Below are positions 1 to 9,712 of a stretch of 64,000 nt of DNA, piece after piece. Every line of letters begins with the position of its first letter. The first letter of the stretch is position 1. The notes beneath the pieces were generated by a model. It was not told the origin of the DNA. It searched no databases and saw only the letters and a program-made list of their open reading frames with translations. The position numbers and the translations under genes are program-made. The DNA is from Notolepis coatsorum (Eukaryota; Chordata; Actinopteri; Aulopiformes; Paralepididae): positions 71,332,843 to 71,396,842 of the forward strand of contig OZ020589.1 in NCBI GenBank assembly GCA_963971535.1, written 5' to 3'.

Positions 1-300
1 CACTGGAGGATAATCAACCATTGTTTCAGTGCATTTAGAAGTTTGCTGGTAACATTCACAGTATAGGATTATGGTAATTTACCAAGACAATACCTTATGA
101 AAAGTGAACACTGGAGGATAACCAACCATTGTTTCAGTGCATTTAGAAGTTTGCTGGTAACATTCACAGTACAGGCACGTCACATGATCAACTACAGGGC
201 ATATCTTACTTGGTCTCTCGCATCGATGACTGCATTGTCCATTGATAAATGGATGAATCGCCAGATGATCTGTGGACCAAAAAATATCCAATACATGCTT
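1..300 (-). pseudogene. Degenerate piggyBac transposase fragment
   Basis: On the minus strand, around positions 160-300, the translation contains PVVDHV preceded by a run like AIHPFINGQCSHRCERPSKI. This matches the order of the intact transposase further right (a segment containing DVRDKLCKVRPVVDHV near 2310-2380). No continuous catalytic domain remains. A segment of about 65 bases at 1-65 is repeated almost exactly at 108-172, so the fragment also carries a short direct duplication. It is an inactive relic of a related but diverged piggyBac copy. Confidence 0.6.
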
Positions 301-561
301 CCAAAGTATATAAATAAGAGGCCAATGGACTGCATTAGAAAAGTGTGGTATGTTACCTACAGTATATACTTTTATAAACTGGGTGACTGTCAGCAACCAT
401 TGGTTCTGTGCAAACGGTAAAAATGAGGGGGGGAAAAGATAAATAAAAAAATAAACTATATACACACAGAATGCAAATGATGAATGGAGTCGACACAGCT
501 AGATCGCTAACATAACGTCTCATCTGCAAGTGGTCCAAACATGCCTATGCAATATCGACAA

Positions 562-625
562 CCGTGGCCCAAATACATGTGTTCAACGCATTTGTCTTGT
601 ACAGAAAACAGTGCAACTACCCATA
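562..625 (+). pseudogene. Short piggyBac transposase relic, opposite strand
   Basis: The plus-strand frame reads MAQIHVFNAFVLYRKQ, matching IQICMFNAFVLYKSRHP near the end of the large transposase exon (around 1600-1640, minus strand). It lies in the opposite orientation to the fragment at 1-300, so the two relics come either from separate insertions or from an internal inversion. It is too short to be functional. Confidence 0.55.
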
Positions 626-769
626 CAATATACTATACTATACTATACTACTCTCAGCTAGCTATACTATGTACCGGTACACATGGTTCTGTCTGTATCA
701 CACAATGATGGATTATTTAGAAGTAATCTGTACTTCTGTGTGCCGGATTATTTAGAAGTAGTCTGTACT

Positions 770-1106
770 ATGGGCGGCTACGTGGCGTAGTGGGCAAGGC
801 GCTCGCCACGAATGAGGTCGGTTGGTGCGCCTGCGCAGTAGAATCAGGAAGTGTCGGGGGCAGCGTGAGCCTCCCACGCGTAACTCCTCGACACTGAGAG
901 ATCGAGCTGCGCAGGTGAAAAGATGCGACTGCTGTTACCTCAAGTACCGGAGGGGACTTGTGCTATGTATGACTTAGTCCACATTGCAGCCGGCTTGTGG
1001 GAGGCAAGAAACAGCGTTCGTGACAGGGGAGGGTTGAATTGGATGATACGAAATTGGGATGGGAGAAAATATAGAAAATGGGAGAAAAAGTGGATAAAAA
1101 AAAAAA
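770..1106 (+). mobile_element. tRNA-derived SINE, internally deleted copy
   Basis: The left end resembles a tRNA-derived head (GGCTACGTGGCGTAGTGGGC, containing an A-box-like stretch) and the right end is a poly(A)-rich tail. The insertion is flanked by the 13-bp duplication AGTAGTCTGTACT at 757-769 and 1107-1119. Compared with the full-length copy at 48462-48943, about 150-170 bases are missing after the first 50, including the B-box region. The body then continues with GTCGGTTGGTGCGCCTGCGC and beyond. The copy is transcriptionally crippled but clearly retroposed. Confidence 0.8.
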
Positions 1107-1143
1107 AGTAGTCTGTACTTCTGTATGACAACTAATAAAGAAA

Positions 1144-2839
1144 CTATTTAGAGAAATCCCTCTTTGTGTGGTACAGAGCGAAGCATTTGTCACGATGCAG
1201 GGGGACTTTGCACGATGTGCAAAAATATCTGGTCTCACTCCTGAGGCCACGCCTACTGCAGACCCGACATTTCCTACACGGTAGCTTTTGCTTGGGGGTG
1301 GCTTTGTATGCAACCATTACATGCTTCACAAAGCCACCCACTAATCTGCTCTGCGGGTCCCCCGGTGGGGCCCTAGGGTCGCGCTGCCCGTCACGCCCCA
1401 CCTGCTCAGCCCCTGCCTCCTCCTCATCCCCACCCCCTGCCTCCTCCTCACCCCACCCCCTGCCTCCGCCTCCGCCTCCATCTCCGCTGTCACCCCAGGA
1501 ATCTTCTTCTCCTGACCCCCTGTGTAGGTCCACGCCACAGCCCTGGTGAACCGGAAGAGGTTGTAGTAATGCCCTTGTGGGTGCCTGCTTTTGTACAAGA
1601 CAAAAGCGTTGAACATACATATTTGGATCAGATACATCACAAACTTTTTGGTCCACTTTCCAGTCTTACGTGTAACCGGATAGTACGAGAGGTTTTGATC
1701 CAGCTGGTCGACTCCGTTCATGAATTTATTGTACGACATGATTGATGACGGCTTGAGCATCTCCACCCTCAGCGCTTTGCCCTTCTTCTGCTTCTTCCAC
1801 ACCTTCGCCATTTCCATGGTGTCCTCGTGGTAGCTGCTGATGGTCTTCACGATCCTCTTATCGCGCCATGCCACGATCAGGACCTGCTTATTGTTGACCG
1901 CAATGCGCTCCCCCACACGGATGTCACGTTTGGTCACGTTCTTGATGATGGCTGGCTCCCCCCGGTGCTTCCTGAGGGTACCACAGACGTCGGTCCTCAA
2001 CTGTCGGAGCCTGGCGGACATGCGTACACTGTTGTAAAAATTATCCATGTACAGCGTATAACCGGCCCCAGACAAACGTCCAAGCAGACCGACGACCGTG
2101 TCCCCCAGGTGCGAGCCTTCCCGGCAATATGGCTTAAATGCAAAGCAATATCCAGTGCGTGATTCGCACAGGAAGTACGACTTGATGCCATACCGGGTTG
2201 GCTTGTTGGGGTTGTAGACCCGGAAGGTCAGGCGGCCTCGCCATGTCATCACCCCCTCGTCAATGGCGAGCTCACGTTCGGGCTGGTACAGTTCCTTGCA
2301 CCTCACGTTGACATGGTCGACTACAGGGCGTACCTTACACAATTTGTCTCTAACATCCAGGGATGTATTGTCCGCAAAGTGGAGGAATCGCCAGATCAAT
2401 TGATACCGGTTGCGTGGCATGGTCTCCGAGTAGTATGGTGTGTACATCATATCGTCAGTGGTCCACATCATGTCCACGCGAGGCTTCCGAAGGACACTGC
2501 TCAGGAAATTGAGTCCAAGGAACTTCTTCAGCTCCTTCAATGTGAGGGCCTTCCAAAGCAGTGCCCTGCTACTGGTTAGCGTGGGGTCCAGCCGGGCAAT
2601 GGACTGATCAGCGTAGAGGTTGGTCTGGGCAACAATGGAATTGAGAAAAGCATCCGTCAGGAACAGATCTAGCCATTTTGCAGGCCGGTACGATTTCAGT
2701 GCCGCGGCGTCCTGGAGCAACCCCGGTTGGGCTGTGAAGGGGATCCTGTGAGGCACCCAGCCCTCACGAGACCAGGCATTCTCCTCTTCCTGACGGATCG
2801 CAGACCTGCTCTTCGCTCCTCCGCGTCGCACGCCACGAC
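1144..2839 (-). CDS. Catalytic and C-terminal exon of the piggyBac transposase
   Basis: The exon opens after a TTGACAG acceptor. From about 2839 to 1341 the translation is a DDE_Tnp_1_7-type domain. The family's three conserved aspartates are visible: in LAIDEGVMTW, in YTLYMDNFYNS and in NGVDQLDQN (about residues 196, 268 and 380 of the open frame). That frame stops at 1341 in a purine-rich tract coding for Glu/Gly/Arg repeats. The expected C-terminal cysteine-rich domain (CRKCRVCSRRGLR, then YFCTSCKVPLHRDKC and YHTKRDFSK) lies in a second frame that ends at 1144. The two frames overlap at 1341-1560. The low-complexity tract (on the plus strand, runs of CCTCC and CCCCACC) makes slippage or a sequencing error plausible. 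Confidence 0.85.
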
Positions 2840-5800
2840 CTGTCAATTATACAAATATACTATAACACCCCTACTGTAGACAAACATTCATATGCCACAT
2901 AGTTACAAACTGTGTGTGAGTGAATGAGTGAGTGTGTGTGGGGTTCAGATGTCAGAGCTGGACGTGGTGTGGGGGTCAGAGGTCAGAGCTGGAAGTGGTG
3001 TGCAGAGTGAGGCCAACTTACCGCGCTTAGATGTGCGTTTCCGCCCTGCAACGGGTTTCGGCATGTCCAGACTAGCATCCAGTTCTAGAATCACATGATG
3101 TAATACATTACACTAGGGCAACGTATTGTCATTTTATTTACATGATATATATATATATATATAGCATTATGTGTTATATTTTATGTACAATTACCTGCAG
3201 GAGTAGAATGTGATCCTATGTCGTTGCCAGTCTCTGTGTCACTCTCTGCGGAGTCTGCGCCAGAATCTGAATTGGATTAAATTCATTCAGTAAGTAAGTC
3301 TCATAAAACACAATAGTAATACATTTACATACATGAATGTAGTTAGTACATACCCAAGCATGTTGGTGTACCAGCGCCTGACTCTGTGTCGGATCCTGTA
3401 ATGAACACAAAATAAATCAGCGGCCATTGTACATCAAAGCATGTACATGTGTGTGTGTGTGTCAGCGTTTCCGTTAGAACATATTCGTGCCGGTCTGGGT
3501 GTCCTGCAAGATTTCTATCTCCGGACATATTCGAGAAATTCCGGTCAGAGTTTTAAACAGCAGTCTGTTATAATCACATTTTTATGAGCTAACGAATTCC
3601 GTTATATTGGACATTTGTATTAATTACATCAAGCGAAGAATGAGAAATTGATTTGCAGAATCAAATTACTATCTATCGCCTCCCAAGTTAGTGCGATACA
3701 CTAATCCAGCATCAAGCTCCCGCCCTGCAGGCTCCCGCTGCAGCAGCTGTCACACGCACCCCCAAATTAATCTCGAGTCGACATCGCTTCACCTCGTTGT
3801 ATCAGACACGTCACACATATCATAATGTTCAACTTCACACACAGCAAACTGTAGTTGATCATCACATTGCCTCGTTTGCTAGCTCGTCGCCACATGCAGA
3901 GAGGACGAGCCACATGCTCGTAACGCATTTGTTGATTTCATTACATTTAGTTATAATCAATAATATGCATTACTATGTGACACGGCAGTCAACCAACAGT
4001 TGCATATGATTAAAACACTCACTCTCTCGTTGTGCGAGAACAGCGGGTCGTCTGGTTGGTTCGACTTTGATATATCCCCATTGGAACAGGTGGACGGACG
4101 TCTGCGAGGCTCGCAACGGTAGCAGCAGACTGGGGATGCTCTTTGTGGTTCAATCAATAAAGTGTACTTTGTGTACGTTCAATCAATGTTATCTCTCGTA
4201 CATCATAGAGGCTAGACTACTAGACTATAATGTCGTACCTCAGCCAGGAGAATTTAACTTTCCACTCGGGCCGCCGCCTGAACGCTCGACTTTTCTGTTT
4301 ATTTTCCGCGGGATCATCGGCGGTCTCTGACTTCAGAAGACTCATCTTCGTTGTCAATGTCATTATTATTAGACCTGCTTGTGCTTGGTTTCATGAAATA
4401 TTTGTTAAGTTTAGCTTTTTTGGCCATCTCTCTCTCTTGCTCGTATACCTGTTTGTCGTTATGGTGGCTGGCCAGACAGGCTCAAAAAAAGAAAGAAAAA
4501 AAAAGATTCACATCTGAGCGGCGCCATCCGCGCTTTATCAGAGTGAAGCAACAATGAAACAAATGTAATGATTGTTTCGTTCATCGCATAGGCTATTTAA
4601 TTTTAGCCTATTTTAATACAATTCAAATAATAAAATTGTGCTTAGAGGAATTATTTTCACCGGACATTATGACCGGAGAGATTTAAATATTCGGACTTCA
4701 ACATATTTTGCCGGTCAAATACCGGTAATTACCGGCTAACGGAAACGCTGGTGTGTGTGTGTGTGTGCTGTAATCAATGCTATTGGGACTGTGCTATGTA
4801 CACACAGTGAGTGCAGGGGTGTTCTAGCATCAGATCTGTTTGAAGTGTGATATGGAGTGATCTGCTTATATTTGATTTGGATGTCATGCATGTTCAAATC
4901 GATAGTTGCATGCTACAGCTACATTATTGGATAAGGCATATAGAGGCCTCACCATGTGCTGCAAAGTTCAAGGGTGTTGGAGAGGGTTCATGCCTTTTGA
5001 TCTTGTGTGTGTGTGTGTGTGCTGTAATCAATGCTATTGGGATTGTGCTAAATGCTATGCTACACAGGCATATAGAGGCCTCACCATGTGCTGCAAAGTT
5101 CAAAGGTGTTGGAGAGGGTTCATGCCTTTTGATCTTGTGTGGTGTGTGTGTGTGATTACAGCACACACACACACACACACACACACAAGATCAAAAGGCA
5201 TGAACCCTCTCCAACACCTTTGAACTTTGCAGCACATGGTGAGGCCTCTATATGCCTGTGTAGCATAGCATTTAGCACAATCCCAATAGCATTGATTACA
5301 GCACACACACACACACAAGATCAAAAGGCATGAACCCTCTCCAACACCTTTGAACTTTGCAGCACATGGTGAGGCCTCTATATGCCTGTGTAGCATAGCA
5401 TTTAGCACAATCCCAATAGCATTGATTACAGCACACACACACACACAAGATCAAAAGGCATGAACCCTCTCCAACACCTTTGAACTTTGCAGCACATGGT
5501 GAGGCCTCTATATGCCGTATCCAATAATGTAGCTGTAGCATGAAACTATCAATTTGAACATGCATGACATCCAAATCAAATATAAGCAGATCACTCCATA
5601 TCACACTTCAAACAGATCTGATGCTAGAACACCTCTGCACTCACTGTGTGTACATAGCACAGTCCCAAATCTCCAATAGCATTGATTACAGCACACACAC
5701 ACACACACACACAAGATCAAAAGACATGAACCCTCTCCAACACCTTTGAACTTCGCAGCACATGGTGAGGCCTCTATATGCCTTATCCAATAATGTAGCT

Positions 5801-6473
5801 GTAGCATGCAACTATCGATTTGAACATGCATGTAAACACACAATATTCACATTGCATTCGTCAACATGACTTACCCTTCTCCCCTCGACCACCACCGCGT
5901 CCCCCGTCGGACTCGTGAGATGAATCAGATCCATAATACCTCCGACCCAGATCGATATCCTCGTCAGATGACTCCGGAGCTATAATAAATGCATACCGGC
6001 GTTGGTTGGCGAACTAACGTTACATATTCACAGTATACAATGAATCAATTAGCGTTAGGTAAATCATCATCAAATATACACGTTTCACACACACACAATC
6101 ACATATATACGACCTTACCTGGTGGTTCCCAATCGACGCTCCCATCAGATTCATGGACCGTTGAATCACTGTCCGATGATGCTGAAGAAGAGATGAGCAC
6201 AGCGGCCACCTTCCTCTTCCTCGAACTACGACGGGGAGAGCCGCTCCCGGTCCCGGGGCGAGACACGTTGCTGGGCCCAGCGACGGTCTCACGGCTCTCT
6301 CTGGTCGTCGGTGCTGCTGCTGCTGCAACCGCGGGTCCGGCGACAGTCTCACGGCTCTCTCCGGTCGTCGGTGCTGTTGCTGCTGCAACCGCGGGTCCGA
6401 ATGCCAGCTTCGTTTGAACAAACCGATCCGCTGTCGGTCTGTCGCCTCGCTTACCTACACTACGTCTCCTCAT
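1144..6473 (-). CDS. piggyBac transposase gene, six inferred exons, frameshifted near 3' end
   Basis: A PGBD4-like piggyBac transposase. Enzymes of this family cut and paste DNA at TTAA targets. Exons inferred from GT/AG sites and open frame, in gene order: 6473-6119, 5979-5875, 3395-3354, 3266-3195, 3084-3022 and 2839-1144. Every junction is phase 1, and exons 2 to 5 are multiples of three (105, 42, 72 and 63 nt), which is strong internal support. Exon 1 starts MRRRSVGKRGDR. The short exons encode acidic Ser/Asp/Glu-rich sequence, and exon 5 a basic stretch (GRKRTSKRG). The last exon holds the catalytic core. Intron 2 is swollen by a hAT element (3463-4750) and a palindrome (4755-5830). The frame breaks in the last exon between about 1510 and 1380, so the Cys-rich C terminus is in another frame. 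Splicing is inferred only. Confidence 0.78.
3022..3395 (-). CDS. Three micro-exons of the piggyBac transposase N terminus
   Basis: Exons at 3395-3354 (encodes SDTESGAGTPTCLG), 3266-3195 (encodes SDSGADSAESDTETG and on) and 3084-3022 (encodes ELDASLDMPKPVAGRKRTSK). Each is bounded by AG and GT and each is a multiple of three, so any of them could be skipped without breaking the frame. The first two share an S-D-T-E-S/T-G motif, which suggests exon duplication. The coding is short and low in complexity, so support comes mainly from the matching phases. Confidence 0.6.
3463..4750 (-). mobile_element. Non-autonomous hAT element inserted in a GT microsatellite
   Basis: Ends are perfect 15-bp inverted repeats (CAGCGTTTCCGTTAG at 3463 and its complement ending at 4750), followed inward by CCGG-containing subterminal motifs. 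Flanks are GTGTGTGT at 3455-3462 and 4751-4758, an 8-bp TSD as expected for hAT, although inside a GT run it is not independently diagnostic. Length is 1288 bp, too short for a full transposase. The element sits in intron 2 of the piggyBac gene and has the same orientation as it, judged by the exon remnant at 4317-4427. Confidence 0.75.
4317..4427 (-). pseudogene. hAT transposase first-exon remnant
   Basis: From the ATG at 4427 the minus strand reads MAKKAKLNKYFMKPSTSRSN, then an acidic D/E/S segment, and stops after about 37 codons. A lysine-rich start followed by KYF and an acidic stretch resembles the N terminus of several hAT transposases. It lies inside the hAT element at 3463-4750, so it is probably what is left of that element's transposase. 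Confidence 0.45.
4755..5830. repeat. Large foldback palindrome of tandem units with CA/GT runs
   Basis: Two plus-oriented units (about 4765-5000 and 5020-5155) end in GT runs. They are followed by three inverted units (about 5160-5300, 5303-5430 and 5433-5690) and a partial fourth (to 5830). Each unit contains the phrases GCATATAGAGGCCTCACCAT and GGTTCATGCCTTTTGATCTT or their complements, and ends in a GT or CA microsatellite. The arms are nearly identical for hundreds of bases around a centre near 5155, so a single strand can fold into a long hairpin. It sits in intron 2 of the piggyBac gene. Short open frames across it are by-products of the repeat. Confidence 0.85.
5875..6473 (-). CDS. N-terminal exons 1 and 2 of the piggyBac transposase
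   Basis: Exon 1 (6473-6119) starts at an ATG and is basic at first (MRRRSVGKRGDRPTADRF). It then holds two near-identical 21-residue repeats (each containing ESRETVAGP) and a KRK stretch, and ends in an acidic segment before a CAG/GTAAGG donor. Exon 2 (5979-5875) follows a TTATAG acceptor and encodes ESSDEDIDLGRRYYGSD and then a Gly/Arg-rich end before a GTAAGT donor. Such disordered acidic and basic N termini are common in piggyBac transposases and domesticated PGBD proteins. Function is inferred from context. Confidence 0.65.
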
Positions 6474-6987
6474 ACTGATCTAAATGGAAATACTAACTGA
6501 TCAAACTACTATTACTACTACTGAAATATACTACCTAGACTACACACTAATCCCTCACAATAGTACTACTACTTAGCACGACTAAGTACTTCTAAAGCAC
6601 AGCTGAAACCTTACAATTATTCTGACACTACCACTATACTGTATAAAACTATAAATATAGACTATAGGCTGATCACAATACAAATATCTCTCTCTCAATC
6701 TCTCTCTCTCTATCGCTCTATCTATCTCTCTCTCTCCCCTACAAAACCTTGTCGATTCTGGGATCCCGCAAACTTTTATACCTGTGGTCAGGTATGCTGG
6801 CCAATCAAATGCCAGATTCATTGTGGGGTACAATATTCATTCTCTTGTGATACAGTGTTAGAAAATAGGGGGACACTGCCACCTAGTGTAATTTGAGAGG
6901 AAATGCAGTTTCCGGTTCAAACTCTCTGCCAAAAGCTCCGCGGTGAAGTTCAGACTGGGAAAATCGAAAAAAGATGTAAACAGAGCA
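6474..6987. other. 5' leader of the piggyBac element
   Basis: This stretch between the transposase start and the element end is AT-rich. It contains a run of TCTCTC/TATC repeats (about 6685-6738) and no open frame that resembles a protein. It probably holds the transposase promoter, but I see no clear TATA or initiator motif. Confidence 0.4.
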
Positions 6988-7068
6988 AAGATGAGTTACG
7001 GCGTCCTCGGCAACTTGAGCATGGCGGGGAATGACGAGTTCCGGCATTTTCGGCAGTTAAAGTGTTAA
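6988..7068 (-). mobile_element. 5' terminus of the piggyBac element (TTAA plus inverted-repeat end)
   Basis: Read on the minus strand from 7068, the sequence begins TTAACACTTTAACTGCCG and soon contains CATTCCCCGCCATGCTCAAG. TTAA is the piggyBac target, and this end matches the right end of the MITE at 48342-49796, which shares the phrase GAGCATGGCGGGGAA on the plus strand. It lies about 600 bases upstream of the transposase start codon, as a 5' element end should. The 3' end is not visible and is probably beyond position 1 or lost. Confidence 0.7.
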
Positions 7069-7913
7069 AAGCCCTTTTTTTTCTCAAAATGTGAGTATTA
7101 CCAAGTCAACTTGTGTTCTTAAAACAATGACAATAAACAGTTTTAGTAGGTTGAAATAATGTGGTTGTGTACTTATTTTTCTGTTAACTTATTATGGATT
7201 GAAAACTGAAAACCTTAATGCACAGTAACTGAACTCAATATTTTTAAGTTCTGGTAACTTATTTCTTTTTACAGTGTAGTCTTGCGATCAATCAAAACTT
7301 ATTTACACGATATACCTCACATTCACCCTCCATTCACATCCTGGTGTTCTCATGGTGTTCTCCATTAGGCCTGTAGGTGGAGCTATGACAGCACACGTAC
7401 AGTACACACACCGATGGTGTGTGATGTGTCCAAAAATGAATGGGCAAATTTGAGTGAAATGGTCGCACTGTATGCAGCTGTTTGTCTGCATTGCATCCCC
7501 CCCCCCAACTCAGATTGATACAACCATCATAATAATATTGTTAATAATAACAATAACAATAATGATGTAATAATGTAAAAATTCTCATTAAAAAGACCTG
7601 ATTATGAGAAAAAATTATTACGATGCATGGAATATTGTTGAGGCACACTAGTTACAACTATATTTCAAACAGGCACTCCATGTCAAAAAGGTTGCTGACC
7701 CCTGATCTAGAGCAACTACTCGAAGTGATGAAGATAAGGTTATGAATGTATTGCTCAAAATGCAGTAGGTAATTGAAATGTATCCTCTATACCGAATATG
7801 GCGTTTTTGAAGAATGGGCGTTCTGTCAAAACCGTTTAAAATGATGAACATTGTGTATATATGGAGACTGTTGTTTATGAGGACAACCAGGGGACCATTG
7901 TGATTACTAGGAA
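7069..7913. other. Intergenic DNA with a partial hAT end
   Basis: No gene is visible. Around 7660-7704 the minus strand reads CAGGGGTCAGCAACCTTTTT, the type of end seen on hAT-Charlie elements, with no matching second end recognised. The rest is AT-rich, with a TAATAA-rich patch near 7530-7570. Confidence 0.35.
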
Positions 7914-8110
7914 CAGGGCCGCCTGGGAGAAATGCGAGGCCATGTGCGAGATTGAAACGCGAGCCCCCCCCCCCCCCCCCCCCATAAAAGGTTAAAAAAA
8001 ATTAAATAAAAATTTATATATATATATATATATTTTTTTTCATCCAGTCAACATATTCTTAAATAATAGCGCTGCCCGAGGCTGGGCATGATACAGTCAA
8101 CATATAGCAA
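7914..8110 (-). mobile_element. End segment of a hAT-like element (second copy of the 28.7-36.5 kb family)
   Basis: The sequence starts CAGGGCCGCCTGGGAGAAAT at 7914. It resembles the complement of the right end of the element at 28672-36494, including GCGAGGCC and the poly(C) run. Around 8050-8105 it carries AATAGCGCTGCCCGAGGCT, which occurs on the opposite strand three times at 31800-31950. It is one end of a decayed minus-oriented copy whose other end lies near 11640-12310. Confidence 0.55.
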
Positions 8111-8208
8111 GAAAGAGAGCGAGAGAGAGCTCCCGTTCTACAGTCAATATACAGTGTTATCGCTGCACAGACCCGGCAATGCCCCTGACCCTCCACCAGA
8201 GCAAGGCC

Positions 8209-8240
<32 letters not shown>

Positions 8241-8254
8241 CTGTAAAGCATTCC

Positions 8255-8500
8255 CAGTAACTGGAGAAAGGTATTCCCGTAACCTATAGGTAACCGAGAA
8301 TACCTTTAGGTACCAGGAATACCATGCCTAGGTATTCTTGGTTACCTAAATAGGTATTCCCGTAACCTGATAGGTATTCACGGTAACTTTAGATATTGAT
8401 ATGTATTCCGGTGACTTGTGAAAAGGAGAGGTTACCAGGAATACTATTACCATATAGGTATTCACGGTAACTTATATGTATTCCGGTAATTAATTAATTG
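8255..8500. repeat. Cluster of GGTATTCCCGGTAAC-like motifs
   Basis: About ten variants of a 15-bp motif (GGTATTCCCGTAACC, GGTAACCGAGAATACC, GGTACCAGGAATACC, GGTATTCACGGTAAC and similar) occur in both orientations within 250 bases. More copies lie at about 9710-9722, 10060, 10412 and 10578, on both sides of the minisatellite. The motif is partly self-complementary. Confidence 0.75.
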
Positions 8501-8640
8501 AAGCTAACACATCATGGAGGCCCAGGCCGTTAGCTACAAGCTACAAGCTAACAACACATCATGGAGGCCCAGGCCGTTAGCTACAAGCTAACAACACAAC
8601 ATGGAGGCCCAGGCCGTTAGCTACAAGCTAACACATTAAT
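8500..8640. repeat. Three-copy tandem repeat, about 45 bp
   Basis: Three successive copies of a unit containing CATGGAGGCCCAGGCCGTTA followed by GCTACAAGCTAACA, with small indels. The array is bounded by TTAATTAA-like stretches at 8485 and 8636. Confidence 0.8.
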
Positions 8641-8689
8641 TAAATGTATTAATATTATCAGGGGTAGGCTAGCATATATAATAGAATGG

Positions 8690-9712
8690 TGGCATGGTGG
8701 TGTAGACTGACTAGGAGCATGGTGGTGGTGTAGACTGACTAGGGGCATGGTGGTGGTGTAGACTGACTAGGGACATGGTGGTGTAGACTGACTAGGGGCA
8801 TGGTGGTGGTGTAGACTGACTAGGGGCATGGTGGTGGTGTAGACTGACTAGGGGCAGGTTGGTGTAGACTGACTAGGGGCATGGTGGTGTATACTGACTA
8901 GGGGCATGGTGGTGTAGACTGACTAGGGGCATGGTGGTGGTGTAGACTGACTAGGGGCACGGTGGTGTAGACTGACTAGGGGCATGGTGGTGTAGACTGA
9001 CTAGGGGCAGGTTGGTGTAGACTGACTAGGGGCATGGTGGTGTAGACTAACTAGGGGCATGGTGGTGGTGTAGACTGACTAGGGGCATGGTGGTGGTGTA
9101 GACTGACTAGGGGCAGGTTGGTGTAGACTGACTAGGGGCATGGTGGTGTAGACTGACTAGGGGCATGGTGGTGGTGTAGACTGACTAGGGGCATGGTGGT
9201 GTTGTAGACTGACTAGGGGCATGGTGGTGTAGACTGACTAGGGGCATGGTGGTGGTGTAGACTGACTAGGGGCATGGTGGTGGTGTAGACTGACTAGGGG
9301 CAGGTTGGTATAGACTGACTAGGGGCATGGTGGTGGTGTAGACTGACTAGGGGCAGGTTGGTGTAGACTGACTAGGGGCATGGTGGTGGTGTAGACTGAC
9401 TAGGGGCATGGTGGTGGTGTAGACTGACTAGGGGCATGGTGGTGGTGTAGACTGACTAGGGGCATGGTGGTGTAGACTGACTAGGGGCATGGTGGTGGTG
9501 TAGACTGACTAGGGGCATGGTGGTGGTGTAGACTGACTAGGGGCATGGTGGTGGTGTAGACTGACTAGGGGCATGGTGGTGGTGTAGACTGACTAGGGGC
9601 AGGTTGGTGTAGACTGACTAGGGGCATGGTGGTGGTGTAGACTGACTAGGGGCATGGTGGTGGTGTAGACTGACTAGGGGCAGGTTGGTGTAGACTGACT
9701 AGGGGCATGGTG
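8690..9712. repeat. One-kilobase minisatellite
   Basis: Roughly 37 copies of a 25-28 bp unit, GGCATGGTGGTGTAGACTGA followed by CTAGG. Copies differ mainly by the presence of an extra GGT and by GGCAGGTT in place of GGCATGGT. The variants alternate in local patterns, which points to unequal exchange of multi-unit blocks. The array has no conserved reading frame. Confidence 0.92.

Noticed and set aside
4847..5604. Several 60-115 residue cysteine-rich frames
   Set aside because: They are repeated translations of the palindrome units with GT runs. The same peptide recurs on both strands because of the inverted structure.
8690..9712. CRISPR-like array
   Set aside because: Units are contiguous, without unique spacers, and the context is eukaryotic. 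It is a minisatellite.
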